DNA from: Calothrix sp. PCC 7103
GTDB lineage: Bacteria > Cyanobacteriota > Cyanobacteriia > Cyanobacteriales > Nostocaceae
Assembly: GCF_000331305.1 (NCBI RefSeq)
Contig: NZ_KB217473.1
Location: 24,064-88,063, forward strand
DNA length: 64,000 nt
Direction: 5' to 3'
Shown: positions 17,323 through 27,148 of the stretch, one piece after another
How the letters are laid out: every line of letters begins with the position of its first letter
Position numbering within the stretch: position 1 is the first letter of the stretch
Translations under genes and position numbers: made by a program
Notes under the pieces: generated by a model
Database searches by the model: none
The model's input: the letters and a program-made list of their open reading frames with translations, nothing else
Told to the model about the DNA's origin: nothing

Positions 17323-19698
17323 ATGAGTAATGAAGCCAATACCTGCCGCAAGTACGTCGAACCAAAACTGAAAGATGCTGGGTGGGAGCAGGAGCCACAC
17401 AACTATGAGGAGCAATATTATTTTACTGATGGTAAAATCCGCCCCAAGGACAAACTTAGACCCCGTGCTAAACGCAATTTTGCCGATTACCTGCTACTTT
17501 ACAACGGCACTTACCCTCTAGCGGTTGTTGAAGCCAAGCGCAACTATAAGACGGCGGATGAAGGATTGGAACAAGCCATAAAATACGCTCAAACTCTAGA
17601 CGTTAAATTCGCTTACTCAACCAACGGTAAGGGGATTGTTGAATACGACTTTACCACAGGTCAACAATCCGATGAATTGGAGTCTTTTCCTACTCCTAGC
17701 CAATTGTGGCAGCGCTTAACTGGAGAAGGTGCGGAACAAATCCGACCGGACATTGCCGAGAAATTACTGACCCCATTTTATCTGCTACCAGGTAGGCAAC
17801 TGCGTTACTACCAGCGCAACGCCATCAACGCTGTTATTACCGCTACTCTTAAAAATCAAAGCCGCTTGCTTTTAACAATGGCTACTGGAACAGGTAAAAC
17901 CACAACCGCTTTTCAAATTTGCTGGAAACTGTCTCAATTGGAGTGGAACAAGTCGGGGGAAAATCGCCCACCTAGAATACTATTTTTAGCCGACCGCAAC
18001 ATCTTAGTTGATGACCCGATGAATAAGGAATTTTCAGCTTTCAATGGAGAGAAAATCTATAAGATACAAGGAGAAGCAAAGAAGGGACGGGACATTTACT
18101 TTGCCATTTATCATGCCATCGCTGAGGATAAAGCTCGCCCTGGATTGTATAAAGAATACAACCCTGATTATTTCGACTTAATTATAGTTGATGAGTGCCA
18201 TCGTGGAAGTGCTAATGATGAGGGTAACTGGCGCCAGATTTTAGAGTATTTTAAGTCCGCTTACCAACTGGGTCTAACTGCCACGCCTCTGCGAGATGAC
18301 AACAAAGATACTTACCGCTACTTTGGCAACCCTCTTTACACTTATTCACTTAAACAAGGGATTGAAGACGGGTTTTTGGCTCCCTACCGAGTTTACCGTG
18401 TAACCACCCGTTCGGACAGAGATGGTTGGCGAGCTAATAATGGAGAAGTGGATCGTTACGGTCGGGAAATACCCAGTGAAATGTATCAAACTCCCGATTT
18501 TGAACGCAAGCTGGTGCGAAAGGCTCGAACTAAAGCCATAGCCCAGCACATCACTGATTTTCTTAAAAGTACTGACCGCCAAGCTAAAACCATTGTGTTT
18601 TGCGTGGACGACGAACACGTCAAGGCAATGGTTAAGGAGTTGCGTAATCTCAACACCGATATCACCAAAGATAACCCCAACTATATTTCCCGTATCACCT
18701 CCAATGCTGGGGATACAGGCAAGGGGGATTTATACAAATTTAAAGATGTTTTGAATCAGACCCACATAATTGCCGTGACGGCAAGATTATTGACCACTGG
18801 GGTGGATGTCCCAACCTGTAAAAATATAGTCTTGGCTCGTGTGATTCGCTCCATGACGGATTTTAAACAGATTATTGGCAGGGGAACCCGTGTGCGAGAA
18901 GAACAAGGAAAATTATCTTTTAGTATCGTGGACTACACTAAAAGTACGGTCTTGTTTCAGGACAAAGATTTTGACGGAACGCCAGCTTTAATTAACGAGT
19001 CGGAAATGGATGATACTGGACGCATTATTGAGCAGCATGAGCAAGATTTAGAGACTGAGGAAACAGAAGAGTACGAGGATAAAAAGGCAGGTTTCTGGGG
19101 CGTACCCCAAGAAGAGAACACCCTGCCTCGTAAATATTACGTAGATGGAGGGACGGAAGAAATAGTTGAAGAAAAGATTTACGATTTAGATGCTAACAAT
19201 GATTTAACTTTATCTCAAATTATTGAGCGCACAAAACAGCAGGTTCGCACTCTCTACCGTTCCACCTTAGAGGTGCAGCAACGCTGGATTAACCCTGAAG
19301 GTAGGAAAGAAATTATTGAATTACTAACCGAGAAAAATATTGATTTTGAGGACTTAAAAAAACTTAGCAATCAACCAGATGCTGACCCCTTTGACCTGTT
19401 ATGTCACATTGCCTTTGATGCCCCAGTGCTAACCTGTAAGCAACGAGCCGAGCGGTTAAAAAGCCACAAACCTGATTTTTTTGAGCAGTACGGAGAAGAT
19501 GCCAGGGCAATACTGGGAATTATTTTAGACAAGTATGCCCAGAAGGGTGTGGGAGAGTTTAATATTCCTACAACTTTCAAGGCAAACCGTGAGTTTGATA
19601 AGTATGGTAATGTAGTTGAAATTGCTCAACTTTTTGGTGGCACTCAAAAACTTAAAGATGCCGTCCTAGAGCTGCAAAACTTACTATACTCGGCGTAA
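17323..19698 (+). CDS. hsdR: Type I restriction endonuclease subunit R
   Basis: This 791-residue motor-nuclease subunit cuts DNA after ATP-driven translocation. The N-terminal nuclease site is seen as Asp55 (FADYLLLY) with Glu70-x-Lys72 (VVEAKR). The SF2 helicase core has Walker A ATGTGKT at residues 187-193, DECH at 290-293, and GLTATP shortly after. The C-terminal part, from RVIRSMTDFKQIIGRGTR on, ends with the helical domain that docks to HsdM. It is first in an hsdR-hsdM-hsdS operon, with hsdM starting 8 bp after its stop. The gene appears intact. Confidence 0.95.
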   Translation: MSNEANTCRKYVEPKLKDAGWEQEPHNYEEQYYFTDGKIRPKDKLRPRAKRNFADYLLLYNGTYPLAVVEAKRNYKTADEGLEQAIKYAQTLDVKFAYSTNGKGIVEYDFTTGQQSDELESFPTPSQLWQRLTGEGAEQIRPDIAEKLLTPFYLLPGRQLRYYQRNAINAVITATLKNQSRLLLTMATGTGKTTTAFQICWKLSQLEWNKSGENRPPRILFLADRNILVDDPMNKEFSAFNGEKIYKIQGEAKKGRDIYFAIYHAIAEDKARPGLYKEYNPDYFDLIIVDECHRGSANDEGNWRQILEYFKSAYQLGLTATPLRDDNKDTYRYFGNPLYTYSLKQGIEDGFLAPYRVYRVTTRSDRDGWRANNGEVDRYGREIPSEMYQTPDFERKLVRKARTKAIAQHITDFLKSTDRQAKTIVFCVDDEHVKAMVKELRNLNTDITKDNPNYISRITSNAGDTGKGDLYKFKDVLNQTHIIAVTARLLTTGVDVPTCKNIVLARVIRSMTDFKQIIGRGTRVREEQGKLSFSIVDYTKSTVLFQDKDFDGTPALINESEMDDTGRIIEQHEQDLETEETEEYEDKKAGFWGVPQEENTLPRKYYVDGGTEEIVEEKIYDLDANNDLTLSQIIERTKQQVRTLYRSTLEVQQRWINPEGRKEIIELLTEKNIDFEDLKKLSNQPDADPFDLLCHIAFDAPVLTCKQRAERLKSHKPDFFEQYGEDARAILGIILDKYAQKGVGEFNIPTTFKANREFDKYGNVVEIAQLFGGTQKLKDAVLELQNLLYSA

Positions 19699-19706
19699 CT
19701 GGACGA

Positions 19707-21494
19707 ATGGCAAAGCGCAGCAAAGAAGATGCTAAACCCGTGAATACGGCTCAAAAACTGAGCAGTATCATCAAGTCTTCACGGGACATTATGCGAAAGG
19801 ATAAAGGTCTAAACGGAGAGTTAGACCGCCTGCCGCAATTAACCTGGATTTTGTTTCTAAAACTATTAGACGATTCAGAGAAGCTGCACGAAGTTGAAGC
19901 CGAACTTGAGGAAATGGCGTATAAATCCACTATTCAAGCACCCTATCGTTGGCGAGATTGGGCTGCTAACGAAAATTTTACTGGAGATCGTTTAAAAAAT
20001 TTCATTAACAACGATGAAGCGACGCTACCTAACGGCGAAAAGGGCTTAGGTTTACTAGCTTACTTGCGAAACCTGAAAACTAAAACAGGCAATAAACGAG
20101 CCGATGTCATTGCCAAAGTATTTAAAGATGTCTCTAACCGCATGACTAGCGGAACGTTGCTGTACGATATTTTAGCTAAAGTCAGCGACCTTCACTTCGA
20201 TAAATCTGAAGAAGTTAATATTCTCAGCACCCTCTATGAGTCCATGCTCAAAGAAATGCGCGATGCGGCTGGGGATTCGGGAGAGTTTTACACTCCCCGT
20301 CCAGTAGTGCGCTTTATGGTGCAGGCAATGGAGCCGAAACTAGGGGAAAGCATACTCGACCCAGCCTGTGGAACCGCAGGGTTTCTAGTAGAAACTTATG
20401 AGTATTTAAAAAAACAATCTAACTCTAAAAACTGGCAGATTTTACAACAAAGTATTTTTGGTGCCGAACCCAAATCTCTGCCTCTCATGTTAGCACATAT
20501 GAATTTGCTGCTACACGGGTTTGAATACCCAGATATCGATGACGGTAACAGCCTGCGTTTTACCCTTAGCGAGATGGGGGAGAAGGATTGGGTGGATGTA
20601 ATTTTAACTAATCCACCGTTTGGAGGGGAGGAGGAAGATAGAATTCAGAAAAACTTTCCTCCTGATAGAAAAACTAAAGAAACGGCTCTGTTGTTTTTAC
20701 AGTTAATTACGCGGCGCCTTAAACGAAAGCCCACCCCAGGACGAGCAGCAGTAGTCTTTCCTAATGGGCTACTATTTGGAGATGGGATTTGTGCCAAGCT
20801 AAAGGAAGATTTGCTCAAAGATTTCAATTTACATACAATTGTGCGACTGCCAAACGGAGTTTTTGCACCCTACACCACTATCCCTACCAATTTACTGTTT
20901 TTTGACCATTCAAAGCAAACGGACGAGATTTGGTACTACGAATTACCTTTACCAGAAGGACGCAAAACTTACACTAAAACTAAGCCCATACAAGATGAAG
21001 ATTTTGCTCAGTGTCTAGGTTGGTTGAAAGATAGAGAGGAGAATGAACAGGCGTGGAAATATAATTTTAGAGAAGCTTATATTAAGGCGATAGAAGAGGC
21101 AACGCCTCATTGGGAAGCAGCCAAAAAAGCAGAAGAAGCCGCTAATCAATATGCTAAAACCGCTAAAGAACTAATTGATAAGATTAATTACAAGAGCAAG
21201 TTTAGCGAATTACCTTTATTACAAAAAACAGAAGATAAAAACAAAATTCAGGAATTAAAAGACACACTAATTGCTGTTCAAAAAGAGGAATTGGAACAGC
21301 GGGAAATTGCTAGGAATGAGCAAAGTAGAGGAGATGCTATTTACTGGGCAATTTACAACCTTGACCGCAAGAATCCAAACGGTCAGCAAAACCTTGAACA
21401 TTTACCTCCCGAAAAATTAGTTGCCAGTATTTTGAACAAAGATAGGCAAATAGCAGAAATTATGAAGGAGATTAAGAGTATTTTAGGAAGTTAA
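19707..21494 (+). CDS. hsdM: Type I methyltransferase subunit M
   Basis: This 595-residue N6-adenine methyltransferase has an N-terminal helical HsdM domain (LDRLPQLTWILFLKLLDDSE), motif I DPACGTAGFL from residue 218 and catalytic NPPF at 302-305. A long C-terminal helical region rich in Lys/Glu/Ala follows, suited to contact HsdS. It lies 8 bp downstream of hsdR and 33 bp upstream of hsdS, in one operon. All motifs are intact. Confidence 0.95.
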   Translation: MAKRSKEDAKPVNTAQKLSSIIKSSRDIMRKDKGLNGELDRLPQLTWILFLKLLDDSEKLHEVEAELEEMAYKSTIQAPYRWRDWAANENFTGDRLKNFINNDEATLPNGEKGLGLLAYLRNLKTKTGNKRADVIAKVFKDVSNRMTSGTLLYDILAKVSDLHFDKSEEVNILSTLYESMLKEMRDAAGDSGEFYTPRPVVRFMVQAMEPKLGESILDPACGTAGFLVETYEYLKKQSNSKNWQILQQSIFGAEPKSLPLMLAHMNLLLHGFEYPDIDDGNSLRFTLSEMGEKDWVDVILTNPPFGGEEEDRIQKNFPPDRKTKETALLFLQLITRRLKRKPTPGRAAVVFPNGLLFGDGICAKLKEDLLKDFNLHTIVRLPNGVFAPYTTIPTNLLFFDHSKQTDEIWYYELPLPEGRKTYTKTKPIQDEDFAQCLGWLKDREENEQAWKYNFREAYIKAIEEATPHWEAAKKAEEAANQYAKTAKELIDKINYKSKFSELPLLQKTEDKNKIQELKDTLIAVQKEELEQREIARNEQSRGDAIYWAIYNLDRKNPNGQQNLEHLPPEKLVASILNKDRQIAEIMKEIKSILGS

Positions 21495-21527
21495 TATTGT
21501 ATTGTTTGAAAAGGTTTTTTAAAACTA

Positions 21528-22709
21528 ATGAATAGAAGTTATCCATTATCAACTTTGAGTAAGGTTATTAGCTATAGAAAAGAATTTATAGAAATAGACG
21601 ATTCTCAAACATATAAGAGATGTCGTGTAAAACTTCACGCTCAAGGGGTTGTTCTAAGAGATATTGTTAAAGGTATTGAAATTAAAACAAAGAAACAACA
21701 GTTTTGTAGGGAAGGAGAATTTTTAGTTGCTGAAATAGATGCAAAAGTAGGAGGATTTGGTATTGTACATGAAAATTTAGATAAAGCAATCGTTAGCAGT
21801 CATTATTTTTTATTTGACATTAATGAGTCACTGCTAGATAAACGTTTTTTGGATTTTTATATTCGCACTCCTGCATTCCGCAACCAAGTTTCCCCTCAAG
21901 GCTCTACTAATTACGCTGCAATACGTCCAAATGATGTACTAAAATATATAATTCCTTTGCCGCCACTTGAGGAGCAACAACGAATTGTAGTGCGAATTGA
22001 GGAACTAGCAGATAAGATAGAGCAGGTGAGATTGCTTCGTCGGAAAGCAGTAGAGGAAACAGAAAGTTTAATAACTTCGGCTTTAAACTCCGTTTTTGAA
22101 AAAAATATTAATCAGAAAGGGTGGGAGCTTAAACCTTTGAGACAAGCAGCAGAAGTGGCAAGAGGTAAATTTACACATCGTCCTCGTAATGAGCCGAGAT
22201 TTTATGGCGGAAACATACCCTTTATTCAAATAGGTGATATATCCAACTCTAATCTCTATATTAAACAATACTCGCAAACCCTTAATCAAGATGGATTACG
22301 TATTAGTAGAATGTTTCCTAAAGGTAGTATCGTCATAGCTATAACAGGTGCCACTATAGGTGTTACTGGAATTCTCACCTTTAATTCTTGTTTTCCAGAT
22401 AGTATCGTAGGTATTATTCCTAATCAAAATATTGTTACTTCAGAGTTTATCTATTGGTCTTTAGAGTATGTTAAAAAAATTGCCCTTGCAGAAGCTACTC
22501 AAACCACTCAGCCTAATATAAATCTTCAAATTTTAGATAAGCTAAATATTCCAATCCCACCCATAATTGAACAATATTGTATTGTTACTTACCTTGATAA
22601 TTTACAAACCAAAGTGGATACAATGAAACAACTCAGAGAAGAGACGATAAAAGAACTTGATGCTTTACTACCATCAATCTTGGACAAAGCTTTCAGAGGT
22701 GAATTATAG
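21528..22709 (+). CDS. hsdS: Type I specificity subunit S (two TRDs)
   Basis: The 393-residue protein has the classical two-TRD layout: a first recognition domain, the conserved IIPLPPLEEQQRIVVRIEEL spacer around residues 144-165, a second recognition domain (GGNIPFIQIGDI, GSIVIAITGATIG), and a second IPIPPIIEQYCIVTYLDNL spacer near the C-terminus. It sets the DNA target of the HsdM-HsdR complex. It closes the complete type I operon and differs from the half-size HsdS at 13876. Confidence 0.93.
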   Translation: MNRSYPLSTLSKVISYRKEFIEIDDSQTYKRCRVKLHAQGVVLRDIVKGIEIKTKKQQFCREGEFLVAEIDAKVGGFGIVHENLDKAIVSSHYFLFDINESLLDKRFLDFYIRTPAFRNQVSPQGSTNYAAIRPNDVLKYIIPLPPLEEQQRIVVRIEELADKIEQVRLLRRKAVEETESLITSALNSVFEKNINQKGWELKPLRQAAEVARGKFTHRPRNEPRFYGGNIPFIQIGDISNSNLYIKQYSQTLNQDGLRISRMFPKGSIVIAITGATIGVTGILTFNSCFPDSIVGIIPNQNIVTSEFIYWSLEYVKKIALAEATQTTQPNINLQILDKLNIPIPPIIEQYCIVTYLDNLQTKVDTMKQLREETIKELDALLPSILDKAFRGEL

Positions 22710-23057
22710 GAAGTGGGTAAATACCTAGACTGCATGGTGCTACGGTGCTACCTCCTGTCTTTGACCTACCGATAGGGAGTGTCGGCAATAGGTTATCAAT
22801 GTAATAAGATCAATTTTGAACAGCACTTAACCAATATTTTAAAAATTTATACACAAAGCGGAAGTATTCTGGTCGGGTCAGATTATACTTTTTCAGTATT
22901 AATCAGTTTAAAAAGTTACACAATATAACTTCTTGTCTACTGATAAGGCGAAATTAAATAATATCTTTAGATTTCACTGGTATTTTAGCACTAGTGTAAA
23001 CTGTCCCAATATGTTATCTTGCCAACTTATACCTACTTGAGGAAAGTATAGTTGGCT
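22710..23057. other. Intergenic region between type I RM and CBASS operons
   Basis: No gene is supported. A short direct repeat GGTGCTAC lies at about 22737-22752. AT-rich DNA from 22900 to 23040 probably holds the CBASS promoter, but no clear -35/-10 pair stands out. Confidence 0.4.
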
Positions 23058-23969
23058 ATGGCATTCAAAATTTTAGCAATTGATGGAGGAGGTATCCGAG
23101 GTTTATACGCGGCATACATCTTAAAGAGAATACACGAGGAGCTAAAGATAGGTTTTTCTGAGTATTTTGACTTAATTATTGGCACCAGCACAGGTTCAAT
23201 AATTGCTGGGGCACTGGCTGTAGATTATCCCATTGAAAAGGTGGTTCTGCTTTATGAGGTGGAAGGCAGGAAGATTTTTACCCCAACTGCTTTGAATTTC
23301 AAAGGTTTTTACAAAAGTAAATATTCAAAAAAACATCTGGAGAGTGTTCTCAACAAAGCACTTGGGAATAAAACTCTTTCCGAAGTCACTAAAACTCGAT
23401 TGGTTATACCAGCTACAGACATTGCCAATGGACAAGTTTTTGTCTTTAAGTCTTCCTATCTGGAGGAATTTGTAAGGGATAAAAATACAAAAATCGTTGA
23501 TGCCATTATCTCCTCATGCTCCGCACCAACTTATTTTGAACCGAACAGAGCTGGCAATTACTTACTGGCAGACGGCGGACTGTGGGCAAATAATCCAGCT
23601 ATGGTTGGACTGACCGAAGCTATTGGAAAGCTAAAAATCAATAAAGATGAAGTCAGAATGCTTTCAATTGGCACAGGCATAGGGCATCAATACTACGAAA
23701 TTGACGGCGCCGAGAACAAAAATTGGGGCTTAGTCAGTGGCTGGCAGGGAAGTAAGCTGGTGGACACCATTCTGAATTTACAATCTGTGTCTTGCGAAAA
23801 CATGATCAAGTTAATGCTGAGTGAAAGTCAGTATTTAAGATTGAACTTTAGCAGCGACACTAAACTGGCTTTAGATAATTTAGAAACCATCGAATCGCTC
23901 AAAAGTCGAGCCGACCATACAGTAACTTACGAAATCAATAAAATTAAAAGTTTTTTCTCTGAAAATTAA
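23058..23969 (+). CDS. capV: CBASS patatin-like phospholipase effector (CapV)
   Basis: The 303-residue patatin-like lipase would degrade membrane phospholipids when activated by the cyclic nucleotide made by its neighbour. The oxyanion loop DGGGIRG lies near residues 9-15, the nucleophile Ser44 in GTSTGS, and the catalytic Asp172 in DGGLWANNP. The length fits CapV. I prefer ATG 23058, preceded by GGAAAG at 11 bp, over TTG 23052. The CD-NTase gene starts 35 bp downstream, giving the minimal two-gene effector-cyclase layout of type I CBASS. Confidence 0.92.
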   Translation: MAFKILAIDGGGIRGLYAAYILKRIHEELKIGFSEYFDLIIGTSTGSIIAGALAVDYPIEKVVLLYEVEGRKIFTPTALNFKGFYKSKYSKKHLESVLNKALGNKTLSEVTKTRLVIPATDIANGQVFVFKSSYLEEFVRDKNTKIVDAIISSCSAPTYFEPNRAGNYLLADGGLWANNPAMVGLTEAIGKLKINKDEVRMLSIGTGIGHQYYEIDGAENKNWGLVSGWQGSKLVDTILNLQSVSCENMIKLMLSESQYLRLNFSSDTKLALDNLETIESLKSRADHTVTYEINKIKSFFSEN

Positions 23970-24004
23970 TTTTTTAATCATACAAACAATATTCCTAGCA
24001 GACT

Positions 24005-25351
24005 ATGAAAACGATAGCCACTTTTTTTAACGACTTTCTAAAAGACGAAGTAAATTTAAACCCAACTAGGCTCAAAGTAGCTAAAAAGGGCATAAAAACT
24101 ATGGAAAAGTTCTTAAAGAACAACGAGTTGTTTAAAGACCATATTATTGACATTACTCCGCAAGGGTCTTACAAGCAGGGAACAATAAACAAGCCATCTG
24201 GTGAAGCAGATTTTGATGTGGATTTATTAGTCCTGCTAAAAGAATTTCCGGGCTGGGAGCCGAAAGATTATTTACATAAACTCCATCAGGAATTTGAGAA
24301 TACCGGAAGGTACAAAGATATTGCAGACAGGAAGGGTAAATCCAGATGCGTCACCATCGACTACGCTAGTGATTTTCATATTGACTTAGTGCCTGCTATT
24401 AAAAAAAACGGCGGATACAAAATTATGAATAAAAACAGCAATCAATTTGAAGATACCGATGGAGAGGGGTACGCCAATTGGTTTATAGTTAAAAATGAGA
24501 TTACAACCAATAAGTTTCTCACCAAAACAGTTAGGTTAGTAAAGTATTTGAGAGACTACAAGAAAACTTTTTCCATTAAATCTGTTGTATTAACAAGTTT
24601 ACTAGGAAAGCAAGTTTACGAACTTGATAAATATAATCAAAATGAATACTACAAAGATTTACCAACTACACTAAAAACTTTATTCAATAGATTGAATGAT
24701 TATTTGCAAAGCCTACCTGACCTGACGGATGAAATTATTACCAATCCTGTTCTGCCAACCGAAAAATATAGTCGGCACTGGAATCAGGACAATTACTCAA
24801 CTTTTAGACAGAAAGTTTATGACTATAATATTTGGATTAACGAAGCTTACGCAGAAAGTGACGTTAACAAGGCAGTAAAAAAGTGGCAGCGATTATTTGG
24901 AGACGAATTTGGAGAAATCCAAGAAACAACTGCTAAATTTAGTGATTCTAATAGAGATTTAGTAGGTTCAATAGTACAGAAAGAAGACTTTATATTTGGT
25001 TCATGCACTGAAAATTTAGACAATAATTACAAACTGATTCTTTCTGTTTATCCTCGTCAGTCTAACGGTTTTCGCTCTCAGCATTATAAGAAAGATGAAA
25101 AATTGTTTTTCTCGATCAATAAGAGTCAAAGTTCATTACCATCTGGTGTCACTTTCAAGTGGAAAGTGAAGAATAGTGGACTTGAAGCCAAGTTAGCTAA
25201 TCAGTTAAGAGGAAACATAGAAGATGATATTGACAGCAAGGGAGAAAAGACAGAAACCACCGCTTACAAAGGGAAACACTATGTTGATTGCTATGCACTT
25301 TTAGGAAATACAGTAGTAGCCACTGACACTGTTAATGTCATTGTGGTTTAA
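24005..25351 (+). CDS. CBASS CD-NTase with C-terminal AGS-C sensor domain
   Basis: The 448-residue protein is a cGAS/DncV-like nucleotidyltransferase that would make a cyclic nucleotide signal on phage infection. It has the GS motif at residues 54-55 (TPQGSYKQGT), paired acidic residues Asp71 and Asp73 in ADFDVDLLV, and a third acidic residue Asp127 in FHIDLVP. The last ~120 residues (FKWKVKNSGLEAKLANQLRG, YKGKHYVDCYALLGN) match the AGS-C sensor-like domain found on some CD-NTases. No Cap2/Cap3 ubiquitin-like genes follow, so this is a type I system. The nucleotide product cannot be told from sequence. Confidence 0.92.
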   Translation: MKTIATFFNDFLKDEVNLNPTRLKVAKKGIKTMEKFLKNNELFKDHIIDITPQGSYKQGTINKPSGEADFDVDLLVLLKEFPGWEPKDYLHKLHQEFENTGRYKDIADRKGKSRCVTIDYASDFHIDLVPAIKKNGGYKIMNKNSNQFEDTDGEGYANWFIVKNEITTNKFLTKTVRLVKYLRDYKKTFSIKSVVLTSLLGKQVYELDKYNQNEYYKDLPTTLKTLFNRLNDYLQSLPDLTDEIITNPVLPTEKYSRHWNQDNYSTFRQKVYDYNIWINEAYAESDVNKAVKKWQRLFGDEFGEIQETTAKFSDSNRDLVGSIVQKEDFIFGSCTENLDNNYKLILSVYPRQSNGFRSQHYKKDEKLFFSINKSQSSLPSGVTFKWKVKNSGLEAKLANQLRGNIEDDIDSKGEKTETTAYKGKHYVDCYALLGNTVVATDTVNVIVV

Positions 25352-25498
25352 TAATTGTTTGAAGCTTTGTTTGATTAAGATAAGTTTTTAGAGTTCTTCA
25401 AAGGGTAGCGATTAGTTTTACATAAGCAGCACTGGAATATTCATAATCGCTACCCTACTGCCTAAGCTTGACAGGTGATACAGATTTTCTCGCCACGA

Positions 25499-25783
25499 TT
25501 AGGCATCACCCTTGTCCTGCGCCTCCTGCATAATTTGCAAGTACTGTTTAGCCACCTCTTATGGATTTCGGTTTTGCTCCCTAGCTATCATTCCAATCAA
25601 GGTGAAGCGAACCGTTCGTTCATTTTCGGGCGTGTCCTCGATGCTCGCTAGGATTTGCTCTGCCTCTTCTGACTCTCCAGCTTTCAGGCACGAGTAAAAT
25701 TGGCGAATTTTGTATTGCAATGCAGCTTCTTCAAAACTGACGGGGTAGTAGGCATCGTCCTCATCGAGCATGGGTCGGGACAT
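25499..25783 (-). pseudogene. Hypothetical protein with in-frame TAA near the 3' end
   Basis: From ATG 25783 a 74-residue ORF (MSRPMLDEDDAYYPVSFEEA onward) stops at a TAA at 25559-25561. The same frame stays open after that codon for 19 more residues, EVAKQYLQIMQEAQDKGDA, ending at 25499. The continuation is helical and coding-like, so the gene looks C-terminally truncated by a recent nonsense change (for example CAA to TAA), or the stop is read through. An upstream start at 25816 is possible. The family is unknown. Confidence 0.5.
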
Positions 25784-25816
25784 AGAAAGAAAGATAATCA
25801 AAACGGCATCTTTCAC

Positions 25817-26277
25817 TATACATATAAGACAGAGAAGCAGTCCCTACTGGTTTGTGAAAATTTACTTTCTAGAGAGGAAAATAAATGACTGGGAAAAGAG
25901 TGTTTGCAATACAAGATTACTAAACTGCGCGCGTCCAGTACTCGGTGATATTTTTAGCTTAAGAATTGTATCAAAACCCTTGACATATCGCACGGCGTGC
26001 GAGTTCCTACATTTTATTTACAAGCAAGAGGGGCGGCAAGTCGAATCTGAACCAATTGAGGTTTTTAAAAGTGCTGGCGCTTACAAAACATGCGCTTCAC
26101 TGGATGCAATCAGGAATTTCTAGAATTTTACCCTTATAAAAGCAGGCGCCACCGTTTACTATCCCAATTATTGGAATTTTTAGAACAGTAAAGTGCTTTG
26201 GGCTAAAAGAAGTACGAACACGGGCAAGCTACAATACAATACTTGTATTACAGCCATTCCATAGGGCGTTAGGGACT
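25817..26277. other. Intergenic region
   Basis: Plus-strand ORFs across 25700-26123 have poor composition and overlap the better minus-strand gene; I do not accept them. A short palindromic AATTATTGGAATTTT stretch near 26165 is the only structure noted. No other gene is supported. Confidence 0.4.
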
Positions 26278-26631
26278 ATGAATAAAGCAGTAGGGAAGAA
26301 AAAACTGGCTAAAGTGAGGCTGGATAACGTCCCAGTCAGATTCTGGACTGCATTGTGTAACTTGGACAGCATGGCAAGCCTTTTGTATTTACAACTGCCT
26401 GCAAACCCTTTACTGGCAGAAGGAGAGGGAAGCAGTGTAATTGTGAACGTGGAAGGTGCAGTAAAAGAGACTTTCCGCAAAGCAGACCAAAGGTATTTTC
26501 AAAAGCACCCCGACAAAAAGAGCTATGTGCGCTATCCTTTCCCCGATGAAGAGTTCCCCAACCCCCAACCCAGAAAGGTGAGGGTAATTCAAGTAGCTAA
26601 GGGAACTCGAATCAGAGAGCCGATTTGGTAG
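26278..26631 (+). CDS. Hypothetical protein
   Basis: This 117-residue soluble protein starts at an ATG after GGGACT. It has a basic N-terminus and a C-terminal FPNPQPRKVRVIQVAKGTRI segment. No domain is recognised. The antisense ORFs here look like shadows because this frame has more natural composition. It is followed by a hairpin at 26716-26752. Confidence 0.5.
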   Translation: MNKAVGKKKLAKVRLDNVPVRFWTALCNLDSMASLLYLQLPANPLLAEGEGSSVIVNVEGAVKETFRKADQRYFQKHPDKKSYVRYPFPDEEFPNPQPRKVRVIQVAKGTRIREPIW

Positions 26632-26715
26632 ATTAAAGCGGTAGCCCAAAAATAATTAAGAAGAGGTAAAATCCCACCCAAGACAGATTTTTAGAAATTG
26701 TTACCCAAATAACAC

Positions 26716-26752
26716 AATACCCCGCAAGAAAAAGTACTTCCTGCGGGGTATT
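26716..26752. terminator. GC-rich hairpin, probable terminator
   Basis: AATACCCCGCAAGAA (26716-26730) pairs with TTCCTGCGGGGTATT (26738-26752) with one mismatch and a 7-nt loop. A strong T-run is missing, so termination may be incomplete or bidirectional. It separates the small gene at 26278 from the replication region. Confidence 0.6.
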
Positions 26753-27148
26753 ATGTTAAACACGGTTGAATGTGCTTAATCGATATTCAATTGTAGAAAT
26801 TGTTCACGGGCAGTGGATTTTATGAGTTTGGCGACCGTCAAATCCAAGTGCCGTAATCAGAAAAAGGAGAATGCAAAAGCACTAAATAGGCATAACCACC
26901 ACCGCAAGCAGTGATAGAAAAGTAGCTTAAATAGGCATTTAGACCACTCGTAGTGAGTTTTAGACCACACAGTAGTGAGCTTGAGGTAACGATAACAGGC
27001 GAAAGGTAAAACCTAATCGTCCGGTTCTCATTGCATTCAAGTTTATCACACAAGTTTGGTCACTGTCTCGCTTGCCAAAAAATATTTGTTCCAAAATCGA
27101 TCCATTTTTGATCCCCAAGCAGACCCTTGAGTATATAAGGTAAACTTT
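26753..27148. other. Putative replication control region upstream of the primase-like gene
   Basis: No gene is supported. The segment contains two direct-repeat types: TAAATAGGCAT at 26883-26893 and 26928-26938, and the iteron-like pair described at 26938-26979. A plausible promoter lies near 27120-27148 (GTATATAAGGTAAACTTT directly before the ATG). Confidence 0.5.
26938..26979. repeat. Iteron-like tandem direct repeats
   Basis: Two adjacent copies of TTTAGACCAC followed by GTAGTGAG or AGTAGTGAG form a ~21-bp tandem repeat; each copy contains a CCAC/GTGG-like dyad. The position ~170 bp upstream of the replication-type gene suggests initiator binding or copy-number control. Confidence 0.5.

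Noticed and set aside
26838..27053. Reverse 71-codon ORF upstream of the primase-like gene
   Set aside because: It covers the iteron-like repeats and has poor composition; more likely regulatory DNA.
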